Below are positions 1 to 5,792 of a stretch of 6,928 nucleotides of DNA, in pieces (position 1 is the stretch's first letter; every line of letters begins with the position of its first letter). The notes under the pieces were generated by a model, which saw only the letters and a program-made list of their open reading frames with translations, made no database searches and was not told the DNA's origin. The DNA is from DASVBJ01 sp036375895 (GTDB taxonomy: Bacteria; Actinomycetota; Actinomycetes; JACCUZ01), in the NCBI GenBank assembly GCA_036375895.1, contig DASVBJ010000125.1, positions 1 to 6,928 on the forward strand, given 5' to 3'. Made by a program: the position numbers and the translations under genes.

Positions 1-30
1 CATGCATCCTCCCGCATACTCATGCGCATG
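1..30. promoter_or_regulatory. Putative ArgR operator (ARG box cluster) overlapping the argC start
   Basis: This short stretch is dense in GCAT/ATGC half-sites: ATGC at 2-5, GCAT at 4-7, GCAT at 14-17, ATGC at 22-25 and GCAT at 26-29. The pair at 14-17 and 22-25 forms the inverted repeat GCAT-N4-ATGC, and CATGC at 1-5 is the reverse complement of GCATG at 26-30. Actinobacterial ArgR sites upstream of argC are known to be built from TGCAT-like inverted repeats, and an argR gene lies in this operon, so an arginine-responsive operator is the natural reading. It is AT-richer than the surrounding DNA and overlaps both candidate argC start codons (22 and 28). The operator may extend left of the window. 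The -10 and -35 elements are not visible. Binding is inferred from sequence only. Confidence 0.55.
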
Positions 31-1059
31 GGTACGACGGCGGCGGTGGCGGGAGCGAGCGGCTACGCGGGCGGCGAGCTGCTCCGGCTGCTCCTCGGCC
101 ACCCCGAGCTGACCATCGGCGCCGTCGCCGCGGGCAGCAGCGCTGGCCGGCCGGTCACCTCGGTGCACCCGCAGCTGCCCCAGCTGGCGGGGACGACGTT
201 CGAGGCGACCGACGCCGCCGCGCTCGGCCAGGCCGACGTCGTGTTCCTGGCCCTGCCGCACGGGGAGTCGGCCGAGCTCGCCTCCGCGCTGCCGCCCGAC
301 ACCACGGTCGTCGACCTGGGGGCCGACCACCGGCTCACCGACCCGGCCGCCTGGACGGCCTTCTACGGCGGTGGTCACGCGGGGGCGTGGGCCTATGGGC
401 TGCCCGAGCTGCCCGGCGCCCGGGCCGTGCTGGCCGGAGCCCGCCGCATCGCCAACCCGGGGTGCTACCCGACGGCCGTCACGCTGGGCCTGGCGCCGTT
501 GCTGGCCGCCGGTCTGGTGGAGCCCGCGGACGTCGTCGCCGTCGCCGCGTCCGGCACCTCGGGGGCCGGACGCTCGGCCAAGCCGAGCCTGCTGGGCAGC
601 GAGGTCATGGGCGCGATGAGCGCCTACAAGGCGGGCGGCTCGCACCAGCACACACCGGAGATGGAGCAGGCGCTGAGCGAGGCCGCTGGCCAGCGGGTCA
701 CCCTGTCCTTCACGCCGACGCTCGCTCCCATGCCGCGCGGCATCCTCGCGACGTCGACGGCCCGGCTGGTGCCGGGCATCAAGGGTGAGGTGCTCCGCGA
801 GGCGCTCCACAACGCCTACGACCACGAGCCGTTCGTGCACGTCCTAACGGCCGGCGCGTGGCCCTCGACGGCCGCGACCCTCGCCAGCAACTGCGTCCAC
901 GTCCAGGCGGCCGCCGACCCGCACAGCGGCCGTGCCGTGGTGGTGACCGCCCTCGACAACCTCGTCAAGGGCGCGGCCGGCCAGGCGGTGCAGAACGCCA
1001 ACCTGGCGCTCGACCTGGACGAGACGTCCGGCCTGCCCGTCGCGGGCGTGGCGCCGTGA
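22..1059 (+). CDS. argC: N-acetyl-gamma-glutamyl-phosphate reductase (ArgC)
   Basis: Cytoplasmic NADPH-dependent enzyme that reduces N-acetyl-gamma-glutamyl phosphate to N-acetylglutamate 5-semialdehyde, the third step of the acetylated arginine route. It has 345 residues from the ATG at 22 or 343 from the ATG at 28; both are normal for the family. The N-terminal Rossmann dinucleotide loop reads GASGYAGGE (residues 11-19). The catalytic cysteine is C148 in ANPGCYPTA. The conserved histidine region GSHQHTPE lies at 206-213, and the C-terminal LDNLVKGAAGQA segment is typical. First gene of the operon: its TGA overlaps the argJ GTG by 4 bases. Neither start has a Shine-Dalgarno sequence; the only nearby purine/pyrimidine tract (CCTCCC, 8-13) has the wrong polarity, so a leaderless mRNA is possible. 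The start is unsure by two codons; the product is secure. A rare CTA leucine codon occurs at 844-846. Confidence 0.97.
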   Translation: MRMGTTAAVAGASGYAGGELLRLLLGHPELTIGAVAAGSSAGRPVTSVHPQLPQLAGTTFEATDAAALGQADVVFLALPHGESAELASALPPDTTVVDLGADHRLTDPAAWTAFYGGGHAGAWAYGLPELPGARAVLAGARRIANPGCYPTAVTLGLAPLLAAGLVEPADVVAVAASGTSGAGRSAKPSLLGSEVMGAMSAYKAGGSHQHTPEMEQALSEAAGQRVTLSFTPTLAPMPRGILATSTARLVPGIKGEVLREALHNAYDHEPFVHVLTAGAWPSTAATLASNCVHVQAAADPHSGRAVVVTALDNLVKGAAGQAVQNANLALDLDETSGLPVAGVAP

Positions 1060-2210
1060 GCGTCACCGCCGCCGCCGGCTTCCGGGCGGCCGGTGTCGCC
1101 GCCGGGCTCAAGGCCAGCGGCCTGCTCGACCTGGCCCTCGTCGTCAACGACGGGCCGGTGCGCGCGGCCGCTGGAGTCTTCACGGCCAACCGGGTCAAGG
1201 CCGCTCCCGTGCTGTGGTCGCAGCAGGTGGTGAGCGACGGCCGGGTCGACGCCGTCGTGCTCAACTCCGGCGGGGCGAACGCCTGCACCGGCCCGGTCGG
1301 CTTCCAGGACACCCACGCCACCGCCGAGTGGGCGGCGGTGGCCCTCGAGGTCGCCGCCGGCGACGTCGCGGTCTGCTCGACCGGCCTCATCGGCGAGCGG
1401 CTGCCGATCGACGCGCTCCTCGCCGGGGTCGACGCGGCGGTGCCGCTGCTGTCCGCCACCGGCGGCGACGACGCCGCGCGCGCGATCATGACCACCGACC
1501 GGGTGCCGAAGCAGGCAGCGCTGGCCTCGGCGGCCGGCTTCACGGTCGGCGGGATGGCCAAGGGCGCCGGGATGCTCGCGCCGGGGCTCGCCACGATGCT
1601 CGCGGTCGTCACCACCGACGCGGACGCCGACGCCGACGTCCTCGAACGGGTGCTGCGGCGGGCGACGCGGACGACGTTCGACCGGGTCGACTCCGACGGC
1701 TGCATGTCCACCAACGACACGGTGCTGCTGCTCGCATCCGGCGCCTCCGGCGCCCGGCCCGACGAGGACGACCTCGCCGTCGCGGTCGAGGCGGTCTGCG
1801 CCGATCTCGCCCGCCAGCTCGTCGACGACGCGGAGGGGGCCAGCAAGACCATCTCCGTCGAGGTGGTGCGCGCGGCCTCCGAGGACGACGCGGTGACCGT
1901 GGCCCGGGCGGTCTCGCGCAGCAACCTGCTCAAGTGCGCCATCCACGGCCAGGACCCCAACTGGGGCCGCGTGCTCGCCGCCGTCGGCACCACCGACGCG
2001 CGCTTCGAGCCGGAGCGGCTGGCCGTCGCGCTCAACGGGGTGTGGGTCTGCCGTGACGGCGCCGCGGCAGAGGACCGGTCCAAGGTCGACCTCGGCGAGC
2101 GGCTCGTCACCATCACCGTCGACCTCGCGGCCGGCGAGGCCGGCGCCACGGTGTGGACCAACGACCTCACCGCGGACTACGTGCTCGAGAACTCGGCGTA
2201 CAGCACATGA
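1056..2210 (+). CDS. argJ: Glutamate N-acetyltransferase / ornithine acetyltransferase (ArgJ)
   Basis: Transfers the acetyl group from N-acetylornithine to glutamate, giving ornithine and N-acetylglutamate and so closing the acetyl cycle. Some family members also use acetyl-CoA; the sequence does not settle which type this is. It has 384 residues, a usual length. ArgJ proteins cut themselves at an Ala-Thr bond, freeing a threonine nucleophile; here the site is KGAGMLAPGLATML, with the cut expected between A179 and T180, giving alpha and beta chains. The oxyanion-hole region is CSTGLIGERLP (T109-G110). FDRVDSDGCMSTNDT (208-222) and GQDPNWGR (298-305) are further conserved blocks. The GTG start overlaps the argC stop (GTGA, 1056-1059) and no good Shine-Dalgarno sequence precedes it, so translational coupling is likely. 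The frame is open upstream to 858, but that part lies inside argC and does not resemble ArgJ. Confidence 0.97.
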   Translation: MSVTAAAGFRAAGVAAGLKASGLLDLALVVNDGPVRAAAGVFTANRVKAAPVLWSQQVVSDGRVDAVVLNSGGANACTGPVGFQDTHATAEWAAVALEVAAGDVAVCSTGLIGERLPIDALLAGVDAAVPLLSATGGDDAARAIMTTDRVPKQAALASAAGFTVGGMAKGAGMLAPGLATMLAVVTTDADADADVLERVLRRATRTTFDRVDSDGCMSTNDTVLLLASGASGARPDEDDLAVAVEAVCADLARQLVDDAEGASKTISVEVVRAASEDDAVTVARAVSRSNLLKCAIHGQDPNWGRVLAAVGTTDARFEPERLAVALNGVWVCRDGAAAEDRSKVDLGERLVTITVDLAAGEAGATVWTNDLTADYVLENSAYST

Positions 2211-3103
2211 GCAACCGTCACGCCGCCGCGCTGGAGAAGGCCGGGCTGCTCGTCGAGGCCCTGCCGTGGCTGGAGCGCTTCCACGGCAAGACGATCGTGG
2301 TCAAGTACGGCGGCAACGCGATGACCGACGTGAGCCTTCAGCGGGCCTTCGCCGAGGACGTGGTCTTCCTCCGCTACGCCGGGCTGCGACCCGTCGTCGT
2401 CCATGGCGGCGGCCCGCAGATCACCGCGCACCTCGAGCGCCTGGGCATCGAGTCGGTGTTCGAGGCGGGGCACCGGGTCACGACGCCGGAGACGATGGAC
2501 GTCGTCCGCATGGTGCTCGTCGGCCAGGTGCAGCGCGAGGTCGTCAACCTCATCAACGCCCACGGGCCGTTCGCGATCGGGCTCTCCGGCGAGGACGCGA
2601 ACCTGTTCACCGCCGAGCGGCACGAGCTCACCGTCGACGGCGAAGCGGTCGACCTCGGCCGGGTCGGCGACGTCACCGCGGTCCAGCCGGGCATCGTGCA
2701 GGGGCTCGTCGCCGACGGCCGCATCCCGGTCGTGTCCAGCGTGGCCCGCGGCGCCGACGGCCACACGTACAACCTCAACGCCGACACCGCCGCCGCGGCG
2801 CTCGCCGTGGCACTCGGCGCGGAGAAGCTCGTCGTCCTGACCGACGTGGAGGGGCTGTACGCCGAGTGGCCGGCCGACGGCACGAGGCCGTCCGCCGACG
2901 AGGTCATCAGCACCATCACCGCCGACGAGCTCGAGCGCATGCTGCCGACCCTGTCGACCGGCATGGTGCCGAAGATGGGCGCCTGCCTGCGGGCCGTCCG
3001 CGGCGGGGTGCCGAAGGCGCACGTCATCGACGGCCGGGTGCCGCACGCGGTGCTGGTCGAGGTGTTCACCGACGAGGGCGTGGGGACGCAGGTGGTCCCG
3101 TGA
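2207..3103 (+). CDS. argB: Acetylglutamate kinase (ArgB)
   Basis: Amino-acid-kinase family enzyme that phosphorylates N-acetylglutamate with ATP, the second step of the pathway and often its control point. It has 298 residues, a normal length. Visible motifs in order: KYGGNAM with the phosphate-binding lysine K33, VVVHGGGPQI (63-72), substrate-binding R90 in FEAGHRVTT, LNADTAAAALA (190-200), LTDVEGLY (211-218), K256 in TGMVPKMG, and the C-terminal EVFTDEGVGT (285-294). About 25 residues precede the kinase core. Such an N-terminal helix is a known mark of hexameric, arginine-inhibited acetylglutamate kinases, so feedback inhibition by arginine is likely, though inferred. The ATG overlaps the argJ TGA (ATGA, 2207-2210). 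There is no clear Shine-Dalgarno sequence, which suggests coupling to argJ. The frame is open upstream to 2153, but only within argJ. Confidence 0.97.
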   Translation: MSNRHAAALEKAGLLVEALPWLERFHGKTIVVKYGGNAMTDVSLQRAFAEDVVFLRYAGLRPVVVHGGGPQITAHLERLGIESVFEAGHRVTTPETMDVVRMVLVGQVQREVVNLINAHGPFAIGLSGEDANLFTAERHELTVDGEAVDLGRVGDVTAVQPGIVQGLVADGRIPVVSSVARGADGHTYNLNADTAAAALAVALGAEKLVVLTDVEGLYAEWPADGTRPSADEVISTITADELERMLPTLSTGMVPKMGACLRAVRGGVPKAHVIDGRVPHAVLVEVFTDEGVGTQVVP

Positions 3104-3105
3104 GC

Positions 3106-3113
3106 GGAGAGAG
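3106..3113 (+). promoter_or_regulatory. Shine-Dalgarno sequence for argD
   Basis: GGAGAGAG lies just after the argB stop and 7 bases before the GTG at 3121. This is the best-placed ribosome binding site near this junction and the main reason for choosing 3121 over the in-frame GTG at 3100 as the argD start. Confidence 0.6.
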
Positions 3114-3120
3114 CGGCACC

Positions 3121-4320
3121 GTGAGCACCGTCGAGCGCTGGAGCCATGCCGTGATGGGCACCTACGCCACCCCGCGGCTGACGCTGGTGCGGGGTGACGG
3201 CGCCCGGGTCTGGGACGAGGACGGCAACGAGTACGTCGACCTGGTGGCGGGCATCGCGGTCAACGCGCTCGGCCACGCCCACCCGGCGGTCGTGGAGGCG
3301 GTCACCCGCCAGGTCGCCACCCTGGGGCACACCTCGAACCTGGTCGCCAACCTGCCGTCCGTGCGGCTGGCGGAGCGGCTGCTCGAGCTGACCGGCCGGG
3401 ACGGCCGGGTCTTCTTCGCCAACTCGGGCGCGGAGGCCAACGAGGCGGCGTTCAAGCTGGCCCGGCGCACCGGCCGGCCCGCCGTCGTCGCCGCCGAGGG
3501 GGCCTTCCACGGCCGCACGATGGGCGCGCTCGCCCTGACCGGCCAGCCGGGCAAGCAGGCGCCGTTCGAGCCGCTGCCCGGCGGCGTCGCGTTCGTCCCC
3601 TACGGCGACGGCCCGGCCCTGCGGTCGGCCGTCGGCGACTGGACCGCCGCGGTCTTCCTGGAGCCCGTCCAGGGGGAGGCCGGCGTGATCCCGGCTCCCG
3701 ACGGCTACCTCGCCACGGCCAGGTCGGCAACGACCGCGCACGGCGCCCTGCTGGTCCTCGACGAGGTGCAGACGGGCATCGGTCGCACCGGCTCGTGGTT
3801 CGCTCACCAGGCGGCCGGGGTCAGCCCGGATGTGATCACGCTGGCCAAGGGCCTCGGTGGCGGGCTGCCGATCGGCGCGTGCGTCGCCTTCGGGGAGGCG
3901 GCGGAGCTGCTGACGGCGGGCCAGCACGGCAGCACGTTCGGCGGCAACCCGGTCTCCTGCGCGGCGGCGCTGGCGGTCATCGACACGATCGAGCGCGAGG
4001 ACCTGTGCGGCCGCGCCAAGACGCTGGGGGAGCGGCTCGCCCGGACCATCACCGGGCTCGGCCACCCGCTGGTCCGCGGGGTGCGCGGCGCCGGGCTGAT
4101 GCTCGGCGTCGTGCTGGCCTCGCCGGCCGCCCCGGCCGTGGAGGCCGCGGCCCGCGCCCACGGGTTCCTCGTCAACGCGGTGGCTCCCGACGTCGTACGC
4201 CTCGTGCCGCCGCTGGTGCTCACCGACACGCAGGCCGACGCGTTCCTCACCGCACTGCCGGAGGTGCTCGACGCCGCTAGCGTCGCGACCGGCAACGACG
4301 CCGAGCCCAAGGAGCAGTGA
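3121..4320 (+). CDS. argD: Acetylornithine aminotransferase (ArgD)
   Basis: Pyridoxal-phosphate class III aminotransferase that converts N-acetylglutamate semialdehyde plus glutamate to N2-acetylornithine and 2-oxoglutarate. It has 399 residues from GTG 3121 or 406 from GTG 3100. Numbering from 3121: the cofactor-phosphate loop is in NSGAEANEA (101-109), the ring-stacking region is GAFHGRT (127-133), the cofactor aspartate is D214 in LVLDEVQTGIGRTG, and the Schiff-base lysine is K243 in ITLAKGLGGGLP. HGSTFGGNP (269-277) supplies the phosphate-binding Ser-Thr, and R360 in VRLVPPL is a conserved C-terminal residue. GTG 3100 overlaps the argB stop as GTGA, like the other junctions, but GTG 3121 has the better ribosome binding site and still leaves a normal N-terminus. 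The enzyme could also act as succinyldiaminopimelate aminotransferase in lysine synthesis, as known for some ArgD proteins; context favours arginine. Confidence 0.95.
   Translation: MSTVERWSHAVMGTYATPRLTLVRGDGARVWDEDGNEYVDLVAGIAVNALGHAHPAVVEAVTRQVATLGHTSNLVANLPSVRLAERLLELTGRDGRVFFANSGAEANEAAFKLARRTGRPAVVAAEGAFHGRTMGALALTGQPGKQAPFEPLPGGVAFVPYGDGPALRSAVGDWTAAVFLEPVQGEAGVIPAPDGYLATARSATTAHGALLVLDEVQTGIGRTGSWFAHQAAGVSPDVITLAKGLGGGLPIGACVAFGEAAELLTAGQHGSTFGGNPVSCAAALAVIDTIEREDLCGRAKTLGERLARTITGLGHPLVRGVRGAGLMLGVVLASPAAPAVEAAARAHGFLVNAVAPDVVRLVPPLVLTDTQADAFLTALPEVLDAASVATGNDAEPKEQ
4309..4314 (+). promoter_or_regulatory. Shine-Dalgarno sequence for argF, inside the argD 3' end
   Basis: AAGGAG sits in the last codons of argD (encoding its Lys-Glu). 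It is 11 bases from the ATG at 4326 but only 2 bases from the overlapping GTG at 4317, which is too close for normal initiation. This favours the ATG, although 11 bases is a little long. Confidence 0.55.
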
Positions 4321-4325
4321 CGCAC

Positions 4326-5252
4326 ATGCCGCGCAACTTCCTGCGTGACGACGACCTGACCCCCGCCGAGCAGATGGAGGTCCTCGATCTCGCCGACCGG
4401 ATGAAGGCCGACCGGTTCGCCCACCAGCCGCTGGCCGGGCCGCGGACGGTTGCCGTGCTCTTCGACAAGCCGTCCACGCGCACCCGCGTCTCGTTCTCCG
4501 TCGGGGTGGCCGAGCTCGGCGGCTACCCGCTCGTCATCGACGCGCAGTCGAGCCAGCTCGGCCGCGGTGAGCCGATCGAGGACACCACCCGGGTGCTCGA
4601 CCGGCAGGCCGTCGCGATCGTCTGGCGCACCTTCGGCCAGGACCGCATCGAGCGGATGGCGTCGGTCAGCCGGGTGCCCGTCGTCAACGCGCTGACCGAC
4701 GAGTTCCACCCGTGCCAGATCCTCGCCGACCTGCAGACCGTGCGGGAGCGCAAGGGCCGGCTGGCCGGTGTCACGCTGACCTACCTGGGCGACGGCGCCA
4801 ACAACATGGCCCACTCCTACCTCCTCGGCGGTGCGCTGGCCGGCATGCACGTGCGGGTCGGCTCGCCCGAGGGCTACGACCCGGACCCGGCGATCCTGGC
4901 CGCGGCGCAGAAGATCGCGACCGACACCGGCGGGTCGGCGATCCACCTGCGCGACGCCGCGCAGGCCGTGGACGGGGCCGACGTCCTGGCCACCGACACC
5001 TGGGTGTCGATGGGTCAGGAGGGCCAGTCCGAGGGCCGGGCGACGCCGTTCCTGCCGTACGCCGTCGACGCGGCCGCGCTGGCCCGCGCCGCCGACGACG
5101 CGATCGTCCTGCACTGCCTCCCGGCCTACCGCGGCAAGGAGATCGCGGCCGAGGTCCTCGACGGCCCGCAGAGCGCGGTCTGGGACGAGGCGGAGAACCG
5201 CCTGCACGCGCAGAAGGCGCTGCTCGCCTTCCTGCTGGAGCGGTCCGGATGA
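4326..5252 (+). CDS. argF: Ornithine carbamoyltransferase, anabolic (ArgF)
   Basis: Joins carbamoyl phosphate and ornithine to give citrulline in the cytoplasm. It has 308 residues from ATG 4326, in line with the roughly 307-residue mycobacterial enzyme as I recall it; the in-frame GTG at 4317 would add three residues. The N-terminal domain carries the carbamoyl-phosphate loop STRTR (50-54) and FHPCQ (127-131). The C-terminal domain carries the ornithine loop DTWVSMGQE (224-232, with the SMG signature) and HCLPA (263-267). The SMG loop separates it from aspartate, acetylornithine and succinylornithine carbamoyltransferases. The position between argD and argR supports a biosynthetic rather than an arginine-deiminase role. 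The GTG at 4317 overlaps the argD stop (GTGA, 4317-4320), but its Shine-Dalgarno spacing is only 2 bases, so I prefer 4326. Its own TGA overlaps the argR ATG by 4 bases. Confidence 0.96.
   Translation: MPRNFLRDDDLTPAEQMEVLDLADRMKADRFAHQPLAGPRTVAVLFDKPSTRTRVSFSVGVAELGGYPLVIDAQSSQLGRGEPIEDTTRVLDRQAVAIVWRTFGQDRIERMASVSRVPVVNALTDEFHPCQILADLQTVRERKGRLAGVTLTYLGDGANNMAHSYLLGGALAGMHVRVGSPEGYDPDPAILAAAQKIATDTGGSAIHLRDAAQAVDGADVLATDTWVSMGQEGQSEGRATPFLPYAVDAAALARAADDAIVLHCLPAYRGKEIAAEVLDGPQSAVWDEAENRLHAQKALLAFLLERSG
5237..5240 (+). promoter_or_regulatory. Shine-Dalgarno sequence for argR, inside the argF 3' end
   Basis: GGAG lies in the last argF codons, 8 bases before the argR ATG at 5249. It gives argR its own reasonable ribosome binding site in addition to any coupling through the ATGA overlap. 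Confidence 0.5.
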
Positions 5253-5782
5253 CCCAGCTGGCCACCACCAAGACGGCGCGCCACCGCCGCATCGTCGAGC
5301 TGCTCGAGAGCCGGCGGGTGCGCTCCCAGTCCGAGCTCGCCCGGCTGCTCGCCGACGACGGGCTGGCCGTCACCCAGACCACGCTGTCGCGCGACCTCGA
5401 CGAGCTGGGCGCGGTGAAGATCCGCGACGGGGAGGGGGACCTCGTCTACGCCGTGCCGGCGGAGGGCGGCGACCCCACCCCGCGCGTCGCCCCTCCGAAC
5501 GGCGAGGTGACCGGCCGGCTGTCCCGCCTCGCTGGGGAGCTGCTGGTCTCCGCCGAGGCGTCGGCCAACCTCGTCGTGCTGCGCACCCCTCCGGGGGCGG
5601 CCCAGTTCCTTGCCTCGGCGGTCGACCGGTCGGCGCTGCCGGAGGTGCTCGGCACGATCGCCGGCGACGACACCGTCCTGCTCGTGACCCGCGACCCCGT
5701 GGGCGGCGCGGCGGTGGCCGCGCGCCTCCTCGACCTGGCCCGGCCGGACGCGCCGCGGCCGCATGACAGCACCACACGATAG
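5249..5782 (+). CDS. argR: Arginine repressor (ArgR)
   Basis: Arginine-dependent DNA-binding regulator; family members form hexamers that bind ARG boxes when arginine is present and repress the biosynthetic genes. It has 177 residues, slightly longer than the usual 150-170. The N-terminal winged-helix domain spans about residues 10-70 and holds the recognition-helix signature TLSRDL (45-50: S47, R48, D49). After a Pro/Gly-rich linker (about 71-88), the C-terminal oligomerisation and arginine-binding domain includes LVVLRTPPGAAQFLASAVD (108-126) and GTIAGDDTVLL (135-145), with the arginine-contacting acidic pair D140-D141. The last dozen or so residues (RPDAPRPHDSTTR) look like a disordered tail. 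The ATG overlaps the argF stop (ATGA, 5249-5252). Being inside the operon it probably controls, it is likely autoregulated through the site at the left edge. Confidence 0.95.
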   Translation: MTQLATTKTARHRRIVELLESRRVRSQSELARLLADDGLAVTQTTLSRDLDELGAVKIRDGEGDLVYAVPAEGGDPTPRVAPPNGEVTGRLSRLAGELLVSAEASANLVVLRTPPGAAQFLASAVDRSALPEVLGTIAGDDTVLLVTRDPVGGAAVAARLLDLARPDAPRPHDSTTR

Positions 5783-5785
5783 GAG
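5781..5785 (+). promoter_or_regulatory. Shine-Dalgarno sequence for argG
   Basis: AGGAG overlaps the last two bases of the argR TAG stop (5780-5782) and lies 7 bases before the GTG at 5793. This is a strong, ideally spaced site that fixes the argG start. Confidence 0.75.
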
Positions 5786-5792
5786 CAAGCTC

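Noticed and set aside
858..1055. Upstream extension of the argJ frame into argC
   Set aside because: The extra residues are Arg/Gly-rich out-of-frame argC sequence; ArgJ similarity begins at the GTG at 1056.
816..1946. Antisense open frame of 376 codons opposite argC and argJ
   Set aside because: Same GC-driven shadow effect: composition is skewed, there is no ribosome site or motif, and it crosses the argC/argJ boundary.
2053..3099. Upstream extension of the argD frame through argB
   Set aside because: Arg/Pro/Ser-rich shadow of argB; aminotransferase similarity begins only after about 3121.
2374..4161. Long antisense open frame of 595 codons opposite argB and argD
   Set aside because: High-GC coding DNA commonly leaves antisense frames open. 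The translation is low-complexity Arg/Gly/Ala/Asp-rich with no recognisable domain, and it spans two genes with clear family motifs on the + strand.
3804..5207. Antisense open frame of 467 codons opposite argD and argF
   Set aside because: Skewed composition and no recognisable protein family; both + strand genes have intact catalytic motifs.
5705..5726. GC-rich hairpin (GGCGCG 5705-5710 pairing with CGCGCC 5721-5726) as a possible terminator
   Set aside because: It lies inside the argR coding region and is not followed by a T run; such inverted repeats arise easily at this base composition.
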